Assembly (NCBI GenBank): GCA_021464525.1
Contig: JADRCO010001183.1
Coordinates: 1 to 21,662 of the forward strand
Length of the DNA stretch: 21,662 nucleotides
From: Rhizophagus sp. LPA8_4_AMF
Taxonomy: Eukaryota > Glomeromycota > Glomeromycetes > Glomerales > Glomeraceae
Reading direction: 5' to 3'
In this document: positions 1-9,023 of the stretch, in pieces
Layout of the letters: each line of letters begins with the position of its first letter
Position numbering within the stretch: the stretch's first letter is position 1
Notes under the pieces: model-generated
The model's input: only the letters and a program-made list of their open reading frames with translations
Told to the model about the DNA's origin: nothing
Database searches by the model: none
Made by a program: the position numbers and the translations under genes

Positions 1-55
<55 letters not shown>
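1..55. repeat. Poly(A) run at the window edge
   Basis: Fifty-five consecutive A residues start the window. It could be a retroposed tail, a long homopolymer, or a place where assembly stopped; what lies upstream is not visible. Confidence 0.7.
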
Positions 56-60
<5 letters not shown>

Positions 61-580
61 CAATATATTTGAATAAAGTTTATAATAAAGAAATAAAAAA
101 AATTGATAATAAATGTATTTTATTAATTTTCTGACTGAGAAGAAAAGTTTAATTATACAGAAACCCCTTAATTAACTATATATGAACTAACCAGAAAGCT
201 AATAATGCACTAAAGATTATGAAACTTTGTATATATAGTATTCGTTCGAAATTAAATTAATGTAGTTATATTAACTCCGTTTGTAATTCAATTAATAGAT
301 CAATTTAACAACGGATATATATACTGACATTCCTTCATTTACCAGAAAATATTAATACTGAGAATGTATTGAAAATATTAGGATATTTTTGAAATTAGTA
401 GAAGATTATGTGATCTATGCTGTATTTCCACAAAAAAAAAAGACAAATTGTCTACAATCACGCGTATAATAAATGTACACTGAAGATCTCAATGAAATGA
501 TCTCAAATCCAATATAAATTGGGTACTGGATTTTTGTCTGGAGCGTTAGCAAAGGACATTCTACTGTACTGATTTTGTTG
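56..580. other. No gene seen
   Basis: AT-rich DNA without a convincing open frame on either strand. The small minus-strand frame crossing 415-738 runs into MITE copy A and is not supported. Confidence 0.6.
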
Positions 581-823
581 AAATTTTCGCACCCCATTTT
601 TGTGTGCCATGTTAAGTGGTCAAGTTGACCACAAGTTGACCATCCGGTGACAAATAGCTTGGTGACAAATAGGGAACAGGCTACTAAAAAAAACCAAGTC
701 GCTGAGATAAATATAAACAACGCGTTTCCCGCAATCACGTTCCCGGTGATGATTAACTCTCACACTTGCCTAATATGGGAACGATCGACAAAACTTGGCA
801 CACAAAAAGCAGGAGCGAAATTT
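581..823. mobile_element. Small TIR element (MITE), copy A
   Basis: The ends are imperfect inverted repeats of about 32 bases: TTTTTGTGTGCCA at 597-609 on the left and TGGCACACAAAAA at 796-808 on the right. Outward extensions AAATTTTCGC (581) and GCGAAATTT (815-823) also pair. The interior carries two near-copies of GGTGACAAATAG (647, 661) and two of CAAGTTGACCA (621, 633). A second copy in the opposite orientation lies at 11357-11542. No transposase is encoded, as expected of a MITE. The target duplication is not clear. Confidence 0.75.
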
Positions 824-894
824 TTATTCGCTGACGTCACCTCACTAATTACCCTGTTTTTTCCTTTTTTGATTATGTATCACTTTCTTTTGTA

Positions 895-919
895 ACACTG
901 ATAATCTACGCATCAGTGT
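895..919. repeat. Short inverted repeat
   Basis: ACACTGAT (895-902) and ATCAGTGT (912-919) pair perfectly around a nine-base loop, just outside MITE copy A. A second weaker pair, GTGTAAA near 916 and TTTACAC near 950, overlaps it. Confidence 0.5.
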
Positions 920-2256
920 AAAATTACGTTGTTAATAAAATTACGCTAATTTACACAATTGAGAAAATCTAACGCTTCGGACGCACCAACGGTTTCCGTT
1001 TCCCTAGTATTAATGGTGTATGTAAATTATGACAAAAAAAATCAACCATTTTCCCAATGAATTAGGTTTTTTTTTTTAACTCATTTATTCCATTTTGGAT
1101 TGGCCACACGACAAAAGATTATTTGATTACAAACTTTAAAATAACATTAATTAACAAAAGTTTTAAATAAATATAAAAATATATATAATAATAAAAATAA
1201 TAATACAGTCTATTATTTGGACGAGAAAAAATGGAGCGTGATCATAAATTTCAAACGAGTAAGTATTATAATTCTTTTATTCTTTTTGCTTATAATTTTT
1301 TTTAGATTGGTTTACTTGTTTTCACGTTTGTGTTCCAAATATTTTTATTATACGAGTTGTTACGTAAATAATAAATCAGAAATATAAGTTCAATCTCAAT
1401 GGACATAAATATCCGGTTAAGTATATCATGGAGCGGGATATATGTGGAAAGGATCGGCTTTTAGTTACATATATTTTATTTTGGTTTTTAGAAAAATATT
1501 CAAAAAGTTTTAGAATTAGAATTGTGTAGTTAATGTTTAGAATAATTTTTAATTTTTAACGTGCGGTTATTCATTATTTTAGAGAATAATAATAAGGGAA
1601 TACAATAAATTAGCCTAAAATCTACATATGATTGATTTTATTATTGAAATCACAGGATTATAGTTAGTACATGATATATAAAAGTGTGATTACTGATTAG
1701 TGATATAGAATAAGATTAATCTAAACTATAACAACTATAATATATAAGTCAATTAATGTTTTAACGCACCACCAATACGAAAATTCATCTCTTTAACAAT
1801 AATTCTAATAAAGGTACTTTTAAATTAATAATTATCAATTAATAAATTCTAGATTCTTTATAAAATTTTAAAAAGTTCTATATAAAAAATTGGTTTGTTT
1901 AATCTATCAAAAATTCTTGAATATAGAAGTCAATTGTTATTTTAAAAAATTTGAAATAAGTACCTGAGAAAGATATTAAACAATATTGAATTCATCTTTA
2001 TTGACTCATTCATTAGGAATAAGCCGAATGAATTCGACGTAAATAATATCAAGTATAGAAAGACAGGATATTTTTACTGAACAACAAAAGGGATAGTTCC
2101 TGCTTTCTAGGTCTTCGAAAAAGAAGTAATGAAGTTCGCAAGCACCTTCAATGCCAATTAATTAGGCGTCCATATCGTTGCTCAGATCTCCCATAAAATT
2201 ATATATACAATTAGCAAGCTATGGTCATGCCCAGCCTGGAAAACTTGTCCTTAAGT
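920..2256. other. No supported gene; weak coding-like scraps
   Basis: Apart from the motif at 970-1008, only weak signals occur. ATGGAGCG at 1231 is followed by a GTAAGT donor at 1259 and a T-rich TTTAG acceptor at 1305, but the intron would be only 47 bases and the product under 35 residues. A similar ATGGAGCG at 1428 opens 33 codons. At 2090-2256 the DNA is GC-richer, and the minus strand has a short open stretch (GQVFQAGHDHSLL), perhaps a repeat remnant next to copy C. Confidence 0.5.
970..1008 (+). repeat. Short conserved motif, copy 1 (TAACGCTTCGGACG...GGTTTCCGTT...CCCTAG)
   Basis: This is nearly the same sequence as 4028-4063, in direct orientation about 3.06 kb apart. It is GC-richer than its surroundings. 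The similarity does not extend far beyond the motif. Confidence 0.55.
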
Positions 2257-2787
2257 TTCATTGTCCATATTTTCCATTTAGAGCTCCTTTTACTCACTCT
2301 TGTTCTAATGTCGTGATTTTATAAATATTAAAAAAGGGGATCATCGCCAGATGGCAATTCTTTAGCCAATAAACGCAGATGTGTTAAAGTAACAGCAACT
2401 AGCTAATGCTGTATGGATTAGGTGAGCCGACTGAGCCGTGTAGAATAGACATTCGATTCTGATTTTATGACGGTTAGTGGATGTTGAAGAAGATATTTAA
2501 ACATTAGAAATCATCTTTGTATACTGATCTTCTTTGGCCGTCCCATCATTCCGTATGATAACTTTTATGTTGATTAATAATATCCAAAATGTTCTGAAGG
2601 GTCGACTCCCAAATAATCATCAAATGATGCAAATTATTCTTCGGTTCTTCCCTTTGGTTTTATTCTCAACCTTCTCTTCTTTTTTTCATTTCTTTTCTTA
2701 GCAATATCAACAATTACAATATAACATATGTTATGTTCTAGTTCTTCCTCCTCAGTTGTATAATTGAATCATTTTGAATTCCATCAA
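2257..2787 (-). repeat. Unclassified dispersed repeat, copy C
   Basis: Read on the minus strand, this matches 9811-10382 over about 530 bases with frequent small differences. Landmarks are TTTTGAATTCCATCAA (2772-2787), CATAAAAGTTATCA (minus strand, about 2550-2563), AGCTAATGCTGTATGGATTA near 2401-2420 and TTTAGAG...CTCACTC near 2278-2300. A lysine/arginine-rich short open stretch (KKRNEKKKRRL) occurs on the minus strand near 2680-2700. The family is not recognised, and no terminal repeats were found that define its true ends. Confidence 0.7.
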
Positions 2788-3048
2788 CTATTAGTTCGTT
2801 TCGAAATATTGTTAAATAAACAAAATGTTTAAGTCTCTCCAGTCTCTGAATGTCGAGAAAAATTTTAAATATTTAAATAATAAAGTTGGTATTTTCATGT
2901 TTTTACATTAGTTAATATGTTATATACTTGAAGAATTCTTATATCATTTTGTTACTTACTAAATGCTATGGTGTACCAAATCCTGCATACTAAGTATTCA
3001 AATCGAGATCAAGTCTATAATGTTATTTCATGGTACAATGCTTCCTTT

Positions 3049-3732
3049 AGCATAGGTAAAAATCCATTTATTGGTCGGAAATTTCATATGACGATCAACA
3101 CTTGCTAGCCAATAATTTTTCTGTCACGTGATAATAAATTTATTAAATCGCATATATATTAAAGAAATATATTTTTATACAACAAACCTTTACAATAATT
3201 ACAAATACTTGAAGTGATTTCATCTATTACGTCCAACCTACTACCCGCATATGAAGAAAAGCTTTTATGATACAATTTTTTTGTTATTAAAAGAAAAATT
3301 CTAATTTATTTTATTACTATTAACTTTGGACGATACAAATTTTACTAATAGTTCTTCTTAGTTTTTCCAATTTCCATGCTGTTTAACGAATCAGACCTTA
3401 ATAATAATTTGAAATATATACAATGGTTGTTGAATAGTAAGTCTTGGACTAAATTTCTACAAAAAGCTTTTCACTATTAGTTCAAATTTTAATCCAACTA
3501 CAAAAACTCCTATAAAAATCTTTTGTTATTGCTATGAAGAGAAGACTAACCTAATGTCGGATCTGTTTAAACTGAAACTGGGTTTGATTGAAAGGACTGT
3601 TGAACTTTCGTGAAAATTTGGGTAGATGTTATTATGCTCTCCGATTTCATATAGTAAGCTTTAATTGGCGATCACATTAAAGTGAATCATGTGACAATAA
3701 GTTAGCCAATAACATGGATTTTTACCTATGCT
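3049..3732. mobile_element. TIR element of about 690 bases, non-coding
   Basis: AGCATAGGTAAAAATCCAT at 3049-3067 is inverted at 3714-3732 (ATGGATTTTTACCTATGCT), a perfect 19-base pair of termini. The pairing continues through TTATTGG/CCAATAA and, with a gap, GTCACGTGAT against ATCATGTGAC. No open reading frame of note lies inside. A TCACGTGA palindrome occurs at 3124-3131. The target duplication is not clear. Confidence 0.75.
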
Positions 3733-4390
3733 GCAACTTAATCGTTTAATTATTGGTATTACTTAAAGAGGTTATAGGAATTATATATGGTTTCTGTTAA
3801 ACCTGCATAACTAATCATCGTGTCAGGTTTTCTGTTTTTATTTTTATTGAACGTGATCTTTTAATATTTCAGCATTCACACCATTTTTTCAAAATAATTT
3901 ATAAATTCCCAACTTCCTCTAGTACAATGACATCTTTTACAAACCTTATTTTCCGATGCTACGATGATTCTTATTAATTTTCTTTTTAAAAAATAATATT
4001 ATTTTATCATTTTAATTATTTTAGTTATAACGCTTCGGACGATTCAAGGTTTCCGTTCCCTAGTTATATTTAAAAAACGTGATTACGTTAAAGGCATTGC
4101 ATATAACGATCGCTGGCTCATTTTTATTAACCAAAAAAATTGCAATTTATGAAATTATTAATAAAAATACTGTACATTTGAAGAATATATTAAGTAAATT
4201 AATAAAAAGCTTTTCTTTTTGAGTTTCCTGAACTTACGAATTTATTAATGATTGATCGTTCGTCAACTGAAATGTTAATTGAGTTAGAAGTGATTACCCA
4301 CTAATTAAAAAAAAAGTATTTTTTTATGATCCGGATCATTGGGCGATTTCAAAAATTAGACTGAAATATCATTAATATTCATGAGTATAA
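3733..4390. other. No gene seen
   Basis: AT-rich intergenic DNA upstream of the AIG1 gene. Only the conserved motif at 4028-4063 stands out. Confidence 0.6.
4028..4063 (+). repeat. Short conserved motif, copy 2
   Basis: TAACGCTTCGGACG and GGTTTCCGTTCCCTAG match copy 1 at 970-1008 with a few differences between them. It could be the end of a repeat family or a preserved binding site. Confidence 0.55.
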
Positions 4391-4415
4391 TTATATATAT
4401 AACTGCATGACGTCA
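4391..4415 (+). promoter_or_regulatory. Possible core promoter: TATA-like tract and CRE palindrome
   Basis: A TTATATATATAA tract at 4391-4402 is followed by the palindrome TGACGTCA at 4408-4415, the classical ATF/CREB bZIP site. They lie about 330 bases upstream of the ATG at 4745. The AT-rich background makes the TATA tract weak evidence; the eight-base palindrome is more specific. Confidence 0.3.
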
Positions 4416-4744
4416 CAATCCACTGTATAATTTTCCTAGTTCAATTATTTAACTAATGGAAAACAGAGATATTGATTACCTTGAATAGAAATTTGGCACT
4501 ATGTGCATGTGCATAAATGTGCATAAATTTTTCTGCAGCATCTTATGATGAATTTTTGTTTAAAACGTCCATTTTAGAAGTTTAACCATGCAAGTACTCT
4601 TTTTTACATTAAAAATTCCTCACGTACCAAACTTAATTGTTACAATAAATTCAATTTTTCTATCTAGTAAGAAACGTTTAACGTCAAAATTTTTTTTTTT
4701 TGGTTATTCCCATAGTGAACTATCGTAAACAGCCCATCCTTAAC

Positions 4745-5473
4745 ATGAATATTGATCAAGAAAGAGGGATTAAGAATTTATTAATAATTGGTCGCACTAA
4801 AGTTGGCAAATCTACATTATGCAATGTACTATGTGATATTAATGATTTTGATGAAAATGAAAATTTAGCTAGCAAGACTAGAAGTTTTCAGGATAAAGTT
4901 TTCGTATGGAAAGAGACAGAATATAACGTGATTGAAATTGGAGTTAGTTCAATAAGGGAAAATTTGTATAATAGAATAGGTGAAGTGCAAAAAGGCATAA
5001 GTCAGGTCTTATTATTGGTTGATGAAAGATTCACGGCAGAAGAAATAAGAACGTTAGAGTCATTTGAAAAAGAAAATTTTAATACTGGTATTGTTAAATA
5101 TACTACTATTGTGAGGACGAAATTTGAGAACTTTAAAATTGAAAAAAAATGTGAAGAAGATAAAAAACAAATGTGTTGCGGAAGTGAAGCAATTACTAAA
5201 ATATTTAAATCATCTAGGGATATCATTTATGTGGACAATCCTCCAATAGATATTTGTATTGAAGATGAAGTTGATATAAAAAGAGTTGAAAATCATAAAA
5301 AAATAAGAGCAAGATCAAGAATTATACTATTAAACCATTTGGAGATTGCATATCAAGAAGATTACTCCGAATTAACAACTTGGGATTGGTTACTTAATAA
5401 AATTGCCAAATATATCGGGATAGGAAATGTTGCTGAAGCGGAACGAACAAATCACAGTCCACTAAGTAAGTAG
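4745..5473 (+). CDS. AIG1/GIMAP-type GTPase domain protein (or first exon of an AIG1-LRR-AIG1 gene)
   Basis: This reads as 242 residues from the ATG at 4745 to the TAG at 5471-5473. A P-loop GRTKVGKST lies at residues 16-24, followed by a hydrophobic strand and LVDERF, then VRTKFENF near 123-130 (G4 position) and VDNPP near 163-167. A basic SRIILLNHLE segment lies near 191-200. This order matches AIG1/GIMAP GTPases as they occur in Rhizophagus. G3 is degenerate (IEIG, no Asp), and G4 has Phe where an Asp is expected. The family binds guanine nucleotides, often at membranes. The reading frame stays open upstream to 4700, and a T-run ending in CCCATAG at 4715 could be a splice acceptor, so an upstream exon is possible. 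A perfect GTAAGT donor at 5466 overlaps the C-terminus just before the stop, suggesting that the gene continues by splicing into the LRR block at 5.66 kb. Domain identity is secure; the gene ends are not. Confidence 0.8.
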   Translation: MNIDQERGIKNLLIIGRTKVGKSTLCNVLCDINDFDENENLASKTRSFQDKVFVWKETEYNVIEIGVSSIRENLYNRIGEVQKGISQVLLLVDERFTAEEIRTLESFEKENFNTGIVKYTTIVRTKFENFKIEKKCEEDKKQMCCGSEAITKIFKSSRDIIYVDNPPIDICIEDEVDIKRVENHKKIRARSRIILLNHLEIAYQEDYSELTTWDWLLNKIAKYIGIGNVAEAERTNHSPLSK

Positions 5474-5661
5474 TAATTTTATTTACATTGGATGAACTTT
5501 ACTCGAATTATTATTGTATTAATCATATACGACTTTTTGGACATTGTCAAACTCAAAAAATTTACTTAAAAAAAGTAAGTAGGACATTTAAATTAATATA
5601 ATGTACGCTTTGTTTCTTCCTATTTTTTTAACAACTCCTCTTATATTTTAGAATGAAAAAG
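5466..5661 (+). other. Candidate intron joining the AIG1 and LRR-AIG1 blocks
   Basis: A consensus donor GTAAGT starts at 5466. A pyrimidine-rich tract with a TTAAC branch-like site near 5625-5632 precedes TATATTTTAG ending at 5651. Splicing to 5651 puts the LRR block out of frame. Splicing to the next AG, ending at 5661 (GAATGAAAAAG), keeps frame and gives exons of 721 and 1772 bases, together 830 codons plus stop. The resulting intron (196 bases) is longer than the 73-82-base introns of the kinase gene in this window. A second GTAAGT at 5575 lies 77 bases before the AG at 5651, but no acceptor AG lies between 5474 and 5574 to define a small exon. Two separate genes remain possible. Confidence 0.45.
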
Positions 5662-7433
5662 CGCAACAAACAAAACAAAAAGGTCAAAACAAAGGTCAAA
5701 AAGATCAGCAATGGTTTGAGGATAAATACTCGAAAGAGAATATTATAGATATTACTGGTAGCAGACGCTTAAATTTTGAAGGTTCTTTAAAAATAGAAGG
5801 TTTTAACAGTTTAGAAAGTATTAAATTGAAGAAACTTAAATTAACTAGTTTGGAAATAAGGAATTGCTTTCAACTTAAGGTTACCAACTTGTCTGAACAT
5901 AGTAAACTTACGAGTTTATCAATGACTGGTTGTCCAAAACTAACCACGCTTAATTGTTCAACAAATGGGTTAACCAGTTTGGAAATAAGTGGTTGTTATC
6001 AACTTAACAAGATTGACTTATCTAAATTTACTAAACTTAAGAATTTATACTTGAGAGGTTATCAAAACCTAACCACGCTTGATTGTTCATCAATTGAGAA
6101 ATTAACTACTTTGAAAATAAGTGGTTGTGCTCAACTCACTGATATTAAGTCTTCTAAACTTGAGAAATTATCCGTGATTGATTGTCCAAAACTTACTACT
6201 CTTGAGTATTCAACAAATGGGTTAACTAGTTTGGAATTAAGTAGTTGTAAACAACTTGATAAGATTAACAAACTTAATAAGATTAACAACTTGTCTAATG
6301 CTCCTAAACTTACGAGTTTAACTATGATTGATTGTCCAAATATAACAAAGCTTGATTGCTCATCAACTGAGAAGTTAGCTGAGTTAGAAACAAGTGATCT
6401 TATTGAACTCAAATGTTCGAATACTTCAATTAAGATATTAAGTGTTAATCTTTGTCCGAATATCATAAAACTTGATTGTCCCAACAATAAAGAGTTAGTT
6501 AATTTAGATGTAAGCAACTGTGAAAACTTGGAATTTCTTGATTGTTCTAATAATAAATTAACTGGTCTTGACGTAAGCAACTGTAAAACGCTGTTGGAAG
6601 AATATGATCAAAATGGTACTAAGTCTGAAAAGTTTAAATATCCTCCTAACTTGGAACTTATTCAGAAGAGACCTACTAAGAATTTAATAATTGTTGGCCG
6701 TACTGGTGGTGGTAAATCCGCATTATCCAATGTATTGACTGGTACTGATGATTTTATTGAAAGCGAATATTCATTTAGCGTCATTAAAAATTTCCAGAAA
6801 AATGAATTTGAATGGAAAGGGAAATATTTTAATGTGGTTGAAGTTGGAGATACTCAACTATCTACAAAGTACGTTTTGTTTAAAGTATTAGATGGAATTT
6901 TTTCTATACCAGAAGGGATAAGCCAAATTTTATTTGTGATTGATAAAGGATTCACAGCGGAAGAAGTAAAAATATTTAACTTGCTTAAGGGTTCCATTTT
7001 CGACATTCACATTCTTGATTATGTTACAATTGTGAGAACTAAATTCAGCAACTTTAAGAATAAAGACAAGTGTGAAGCAGATAAGAAACAATTGCATAAC
7101 AAGAACGAATATATCGCTAAAATAGTTAAATCATGTAGAGATGTTGTTTATGTAGACAATCCTCCGACAAATATTCAAATTGTTGATGAAGATGATGAAG
7201 ATACTGTTTCAACCAATAAAAGGATAAGAAGCAAGTCAAGAGAAATATTATTAAACTATTTAGATAAAGAATGTCAGCTAGATTATTTCAAATTAAAAAA
7301 GTGGGATGAGATACGTGATGATGTTGCCAAATATTTAGAAAGTGAATGTGACGACTTACCACCGGAGTTAGAAAAGAATAAGGAAGTTCTTACACTTATT
7401 AAAATAAGTGAATCATTTTGTTCAATTAGTTAA
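5652..7433 (+). CDS. Leucine-rich-repeat protein fused to a C-terminal AIG1-type GTPase domain
   Basis: The reading frame is open from just after TTTTAG (5651) to the TAA at 7431-7433, about 593 codons. It opens with a Lys/Gln-rich stretch and QQWFEDKYSKENI, followed from about 5775 to 6600 by about ten loose LRR units of 20-25 residues (LTTLDCSS, LTSLEISGC, LDVSNC). An AIG1 domain follows. Its P-loop GRTGGGKSA is at 6696-6722, LFVID at about 6930-6945, VRTKF at 7032-7046, VDNPP at 7152-7166 and SREILLNYLD at about 7236-7265. G3 reads VEVGD (no Asp) and the G4 Asp is replaced by Phe. LRRs normally mediate binding, so a ligand- or partner-sensing GTPase is a reasonable inference. There is no good ATG at the 5-prime end (the first in-frame start-like codon is TTG at 5826). 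This supports the block being a downstream exon joined to the AIG1 block ending at 5465. A DxxG-less, LRR-fused AIG1 could be a pseudo-GTPase. Confidence 0.85.
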   Translation, partial: NEKAQQTKQKGQNKGQKDQQWFEDKYSKENIIDITGSRRLNFEGSLKIEGFNSLESIKLKKLKLTSLEIRNCFQLKVTNLSEHSKLTSLSMTGCPKLTTLNCSTNGLTSLEISGCYQLNKIDLSKFTKLKNLYLRGYQNLTTLDCSSIEKLTTLKISGCAQLTDIKSSKLEKLSVIDCPKLTTLEYSTNGLTSLELSSCKQLDKINKLNKINNLSNAPKLTSLTMIDCPNITKLDCSSTEKLAELETSDLIELKCSNTSIKILSVNLCPNIIKLDCPNNKELVNLDVSNCENLEFLDCSNNKLTGLDVSNCKTLLEEYDQNGTKSEKFKYPPNLELIQKRPTKNLIIVGRTGGGKSALSNVLTGTDDFIESEYSFSVIKNFQKNEFEWKGKYFNVVEVGDTQLSTKYVLFKVLDGIFSIPEGISQILFVIDKGFTAEEVKIFNLLKGSIFDIHILDYVTIVRTKFSNFKNKDKCEADKKQLHNKNEYIAKIVKSCRDVVYVDNPPTNIQIVDEDDEDTVSTNKRIRSKSREILLNYLDKECQLDYFKLKKWDEIRDDVAKYLESECDDLPPELEKNKEVLTLIKISESFCSIS

Positions 7434-7448
7434 AATTAACGTTCAAGA

Positions 7449-7454
7449 AATAAA
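7449..7454 (+). terminator. Possible polyadenylation signal AATAAA
   Basis: AATAAA lies 16 bases after the stop codon of the LRR-AIG1 gene. This is unusually close, and the motif is common in such AT-rich DNA; another lies near 7543. Confidence 0.25.
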
Positions 7455-8988
7455 AGTTGTAGTAATCGGTAATGAATATAGGAAGAAATCCTACAGTTCA
7501 AGAATGTAGTTTCACAGTAGTATACTATTATAGTAAGAAATTAAATAAAATTGGGTTTGGGTTTATCTTATTCATTGTTTAAAGAATTATTGTGGCGTAC
7601 TCTGCCAAATATTTTTACATAATTATTAGAAGAAAGTAATTTCTTATTCTCCGTTCCTAAACTTCTCCGTAACCATCAACAAAAATCACGTTTCTTTTAA
7701 GAATTTATCTTATTTTATTTTATTTAAAAAAAAGATTTTAAAAAAAAGGTTATTGTTATATTAATTCATTTTTTTTTTTTGTTCGATTGTTTAGTATATA
7801 TGGTTTCTCAATATTTCTCAGAAACGTAATAAAGAAAATATTTTTACCTATACTGTATATTGAACATTTGCACATATAAATCATTTAAGATGAGTATAAA
7901 CTTATTATAAGTATCGGATATATGACGTATTATTTTTAATATGAGAATTCTATATCTCCATTTCCGAATCTTGTAAATTATTGAATACTTTCTGACCGTC
8001 AAATGTATTATTTTTTTGTAGTTTATGAATTGGTTTGTTTTTGTCAAAAAAGAATTGTGATTAATTCTTAAAGACTTAGTTTATTGTCAGCGATTAGGAT
8101 TTTAATAGTAACATATATATTCTTTCAAACAAGTTAACAAAATACATTTACAAAATTAAAAAATGTTATTTAAGAGGTTAATAATCTTACTATAACAGTT
8201 AAGAGTTTAATGTTGTTAGACTATAATATAAAAATGGATATGATGGATTTGTTCATATTAATTTGATCCGTTTCTCTTTAAAAATTCGTGGAATTGCAGG
8301 TATAAGATTATTAATACGTCCCAATTTCTGGGCTAATGATTTGTATCTATACATAAAGTAGTATTGCTGTAGAGAAATTCTTCAGGTTAAATAGCAAATT
8401 TAACGAGAATGCACTTCATGACAATTTCCTTATGACCTAAAGACATTAAAATAGAGAACAATTCTTTAATGATAACAAATAGTATTTTTTATCGAATTTT
8501 GATTATTAAATAAATATATTGGTTAGTAGCATGCAGGGATTATAGATTATAGATAAGAGATAGAGTAGTTTCAATGAAAACTATTAGATCTTTATTATTA
8601 AAGTGATTTTAATCTCCGGTCGAAATTTTATTTTTTTATAAGTTGATCTGGTTTTTTTTAAAAAAATTGTTTATTGAACTTAAATTGTTAGATCTTCTCG
8701 TACGACACAAACTAAATCTACTAATACTCGCTTTGGATTTCCTTTTATACGCGTTCTTTCTCACTTTTGTTCGCGGTTTTCTTTTCATTTCGGAATGACT
8801 TCTCGCCAAATAAGCAAAAATAATAAACAAGCTCCATTAGTTATAGTAAGTTCACAAGTCACCGCTTACTCAACTAACGAGATCATTAAATAATTAATAA
8901 GTAATATTATGAGTATCTAATTTAATATTATATTTAATATTAGAATGCAAAAAAATTAAAAGGAAGCTGCCGAAGAAAAAGAAGTGAC
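7455..8988. other. No supported gene
   Basis: AT-rich DNA downstream of the LRR-AIG1 gene with homopolymer runs near 7720-7780. A minus-strand frame at 8636-8830 encodes a very basic stretch (KRKPRTKVRKNAYKRK), but nothing supports its expression and it has no recognised domain. Confidence 0.55.
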
Positions 8989-9023
8989 ATCAATTATTGT
9001 ACCAAAGTGGTACAATAATTGAT
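8989..9023. repeat. Perfect 16-bp palindrome with a 3-base loop
   Basis: ATCAATTATTGTACCA (8989-9004) is followed by AAG and then TGGTACAATAATTGAT (9008-9023), its exact reverse complement. No gene is adjacent and no T- or A-run marks it as a terminator. Confidence 0.85.

Noticed and set aside
415-895. Two overlapping small frames on opposite strands
   Set aside because: Both run through the TIR element at 581-823 and have no domain or coding-like composition.
1231-1380. Two-exon micro-gene with a 47-base intron
   Set aside because: The product would be under 35 residues with no family, and the intron is shorter than every well-supported intron here.
970-4063. A single element bounded by direct terminal repeats
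   Set aside because: The matching blocks are only about 37 bases and imperfect, the interior has no element-type coding, and no target duplication is visible.
6131-6580. Minus-strand frame opposite the LRR block
   Set aside because: It is the antisense shadow of the LRR repeats; the plus strand carries the recognisable protein.
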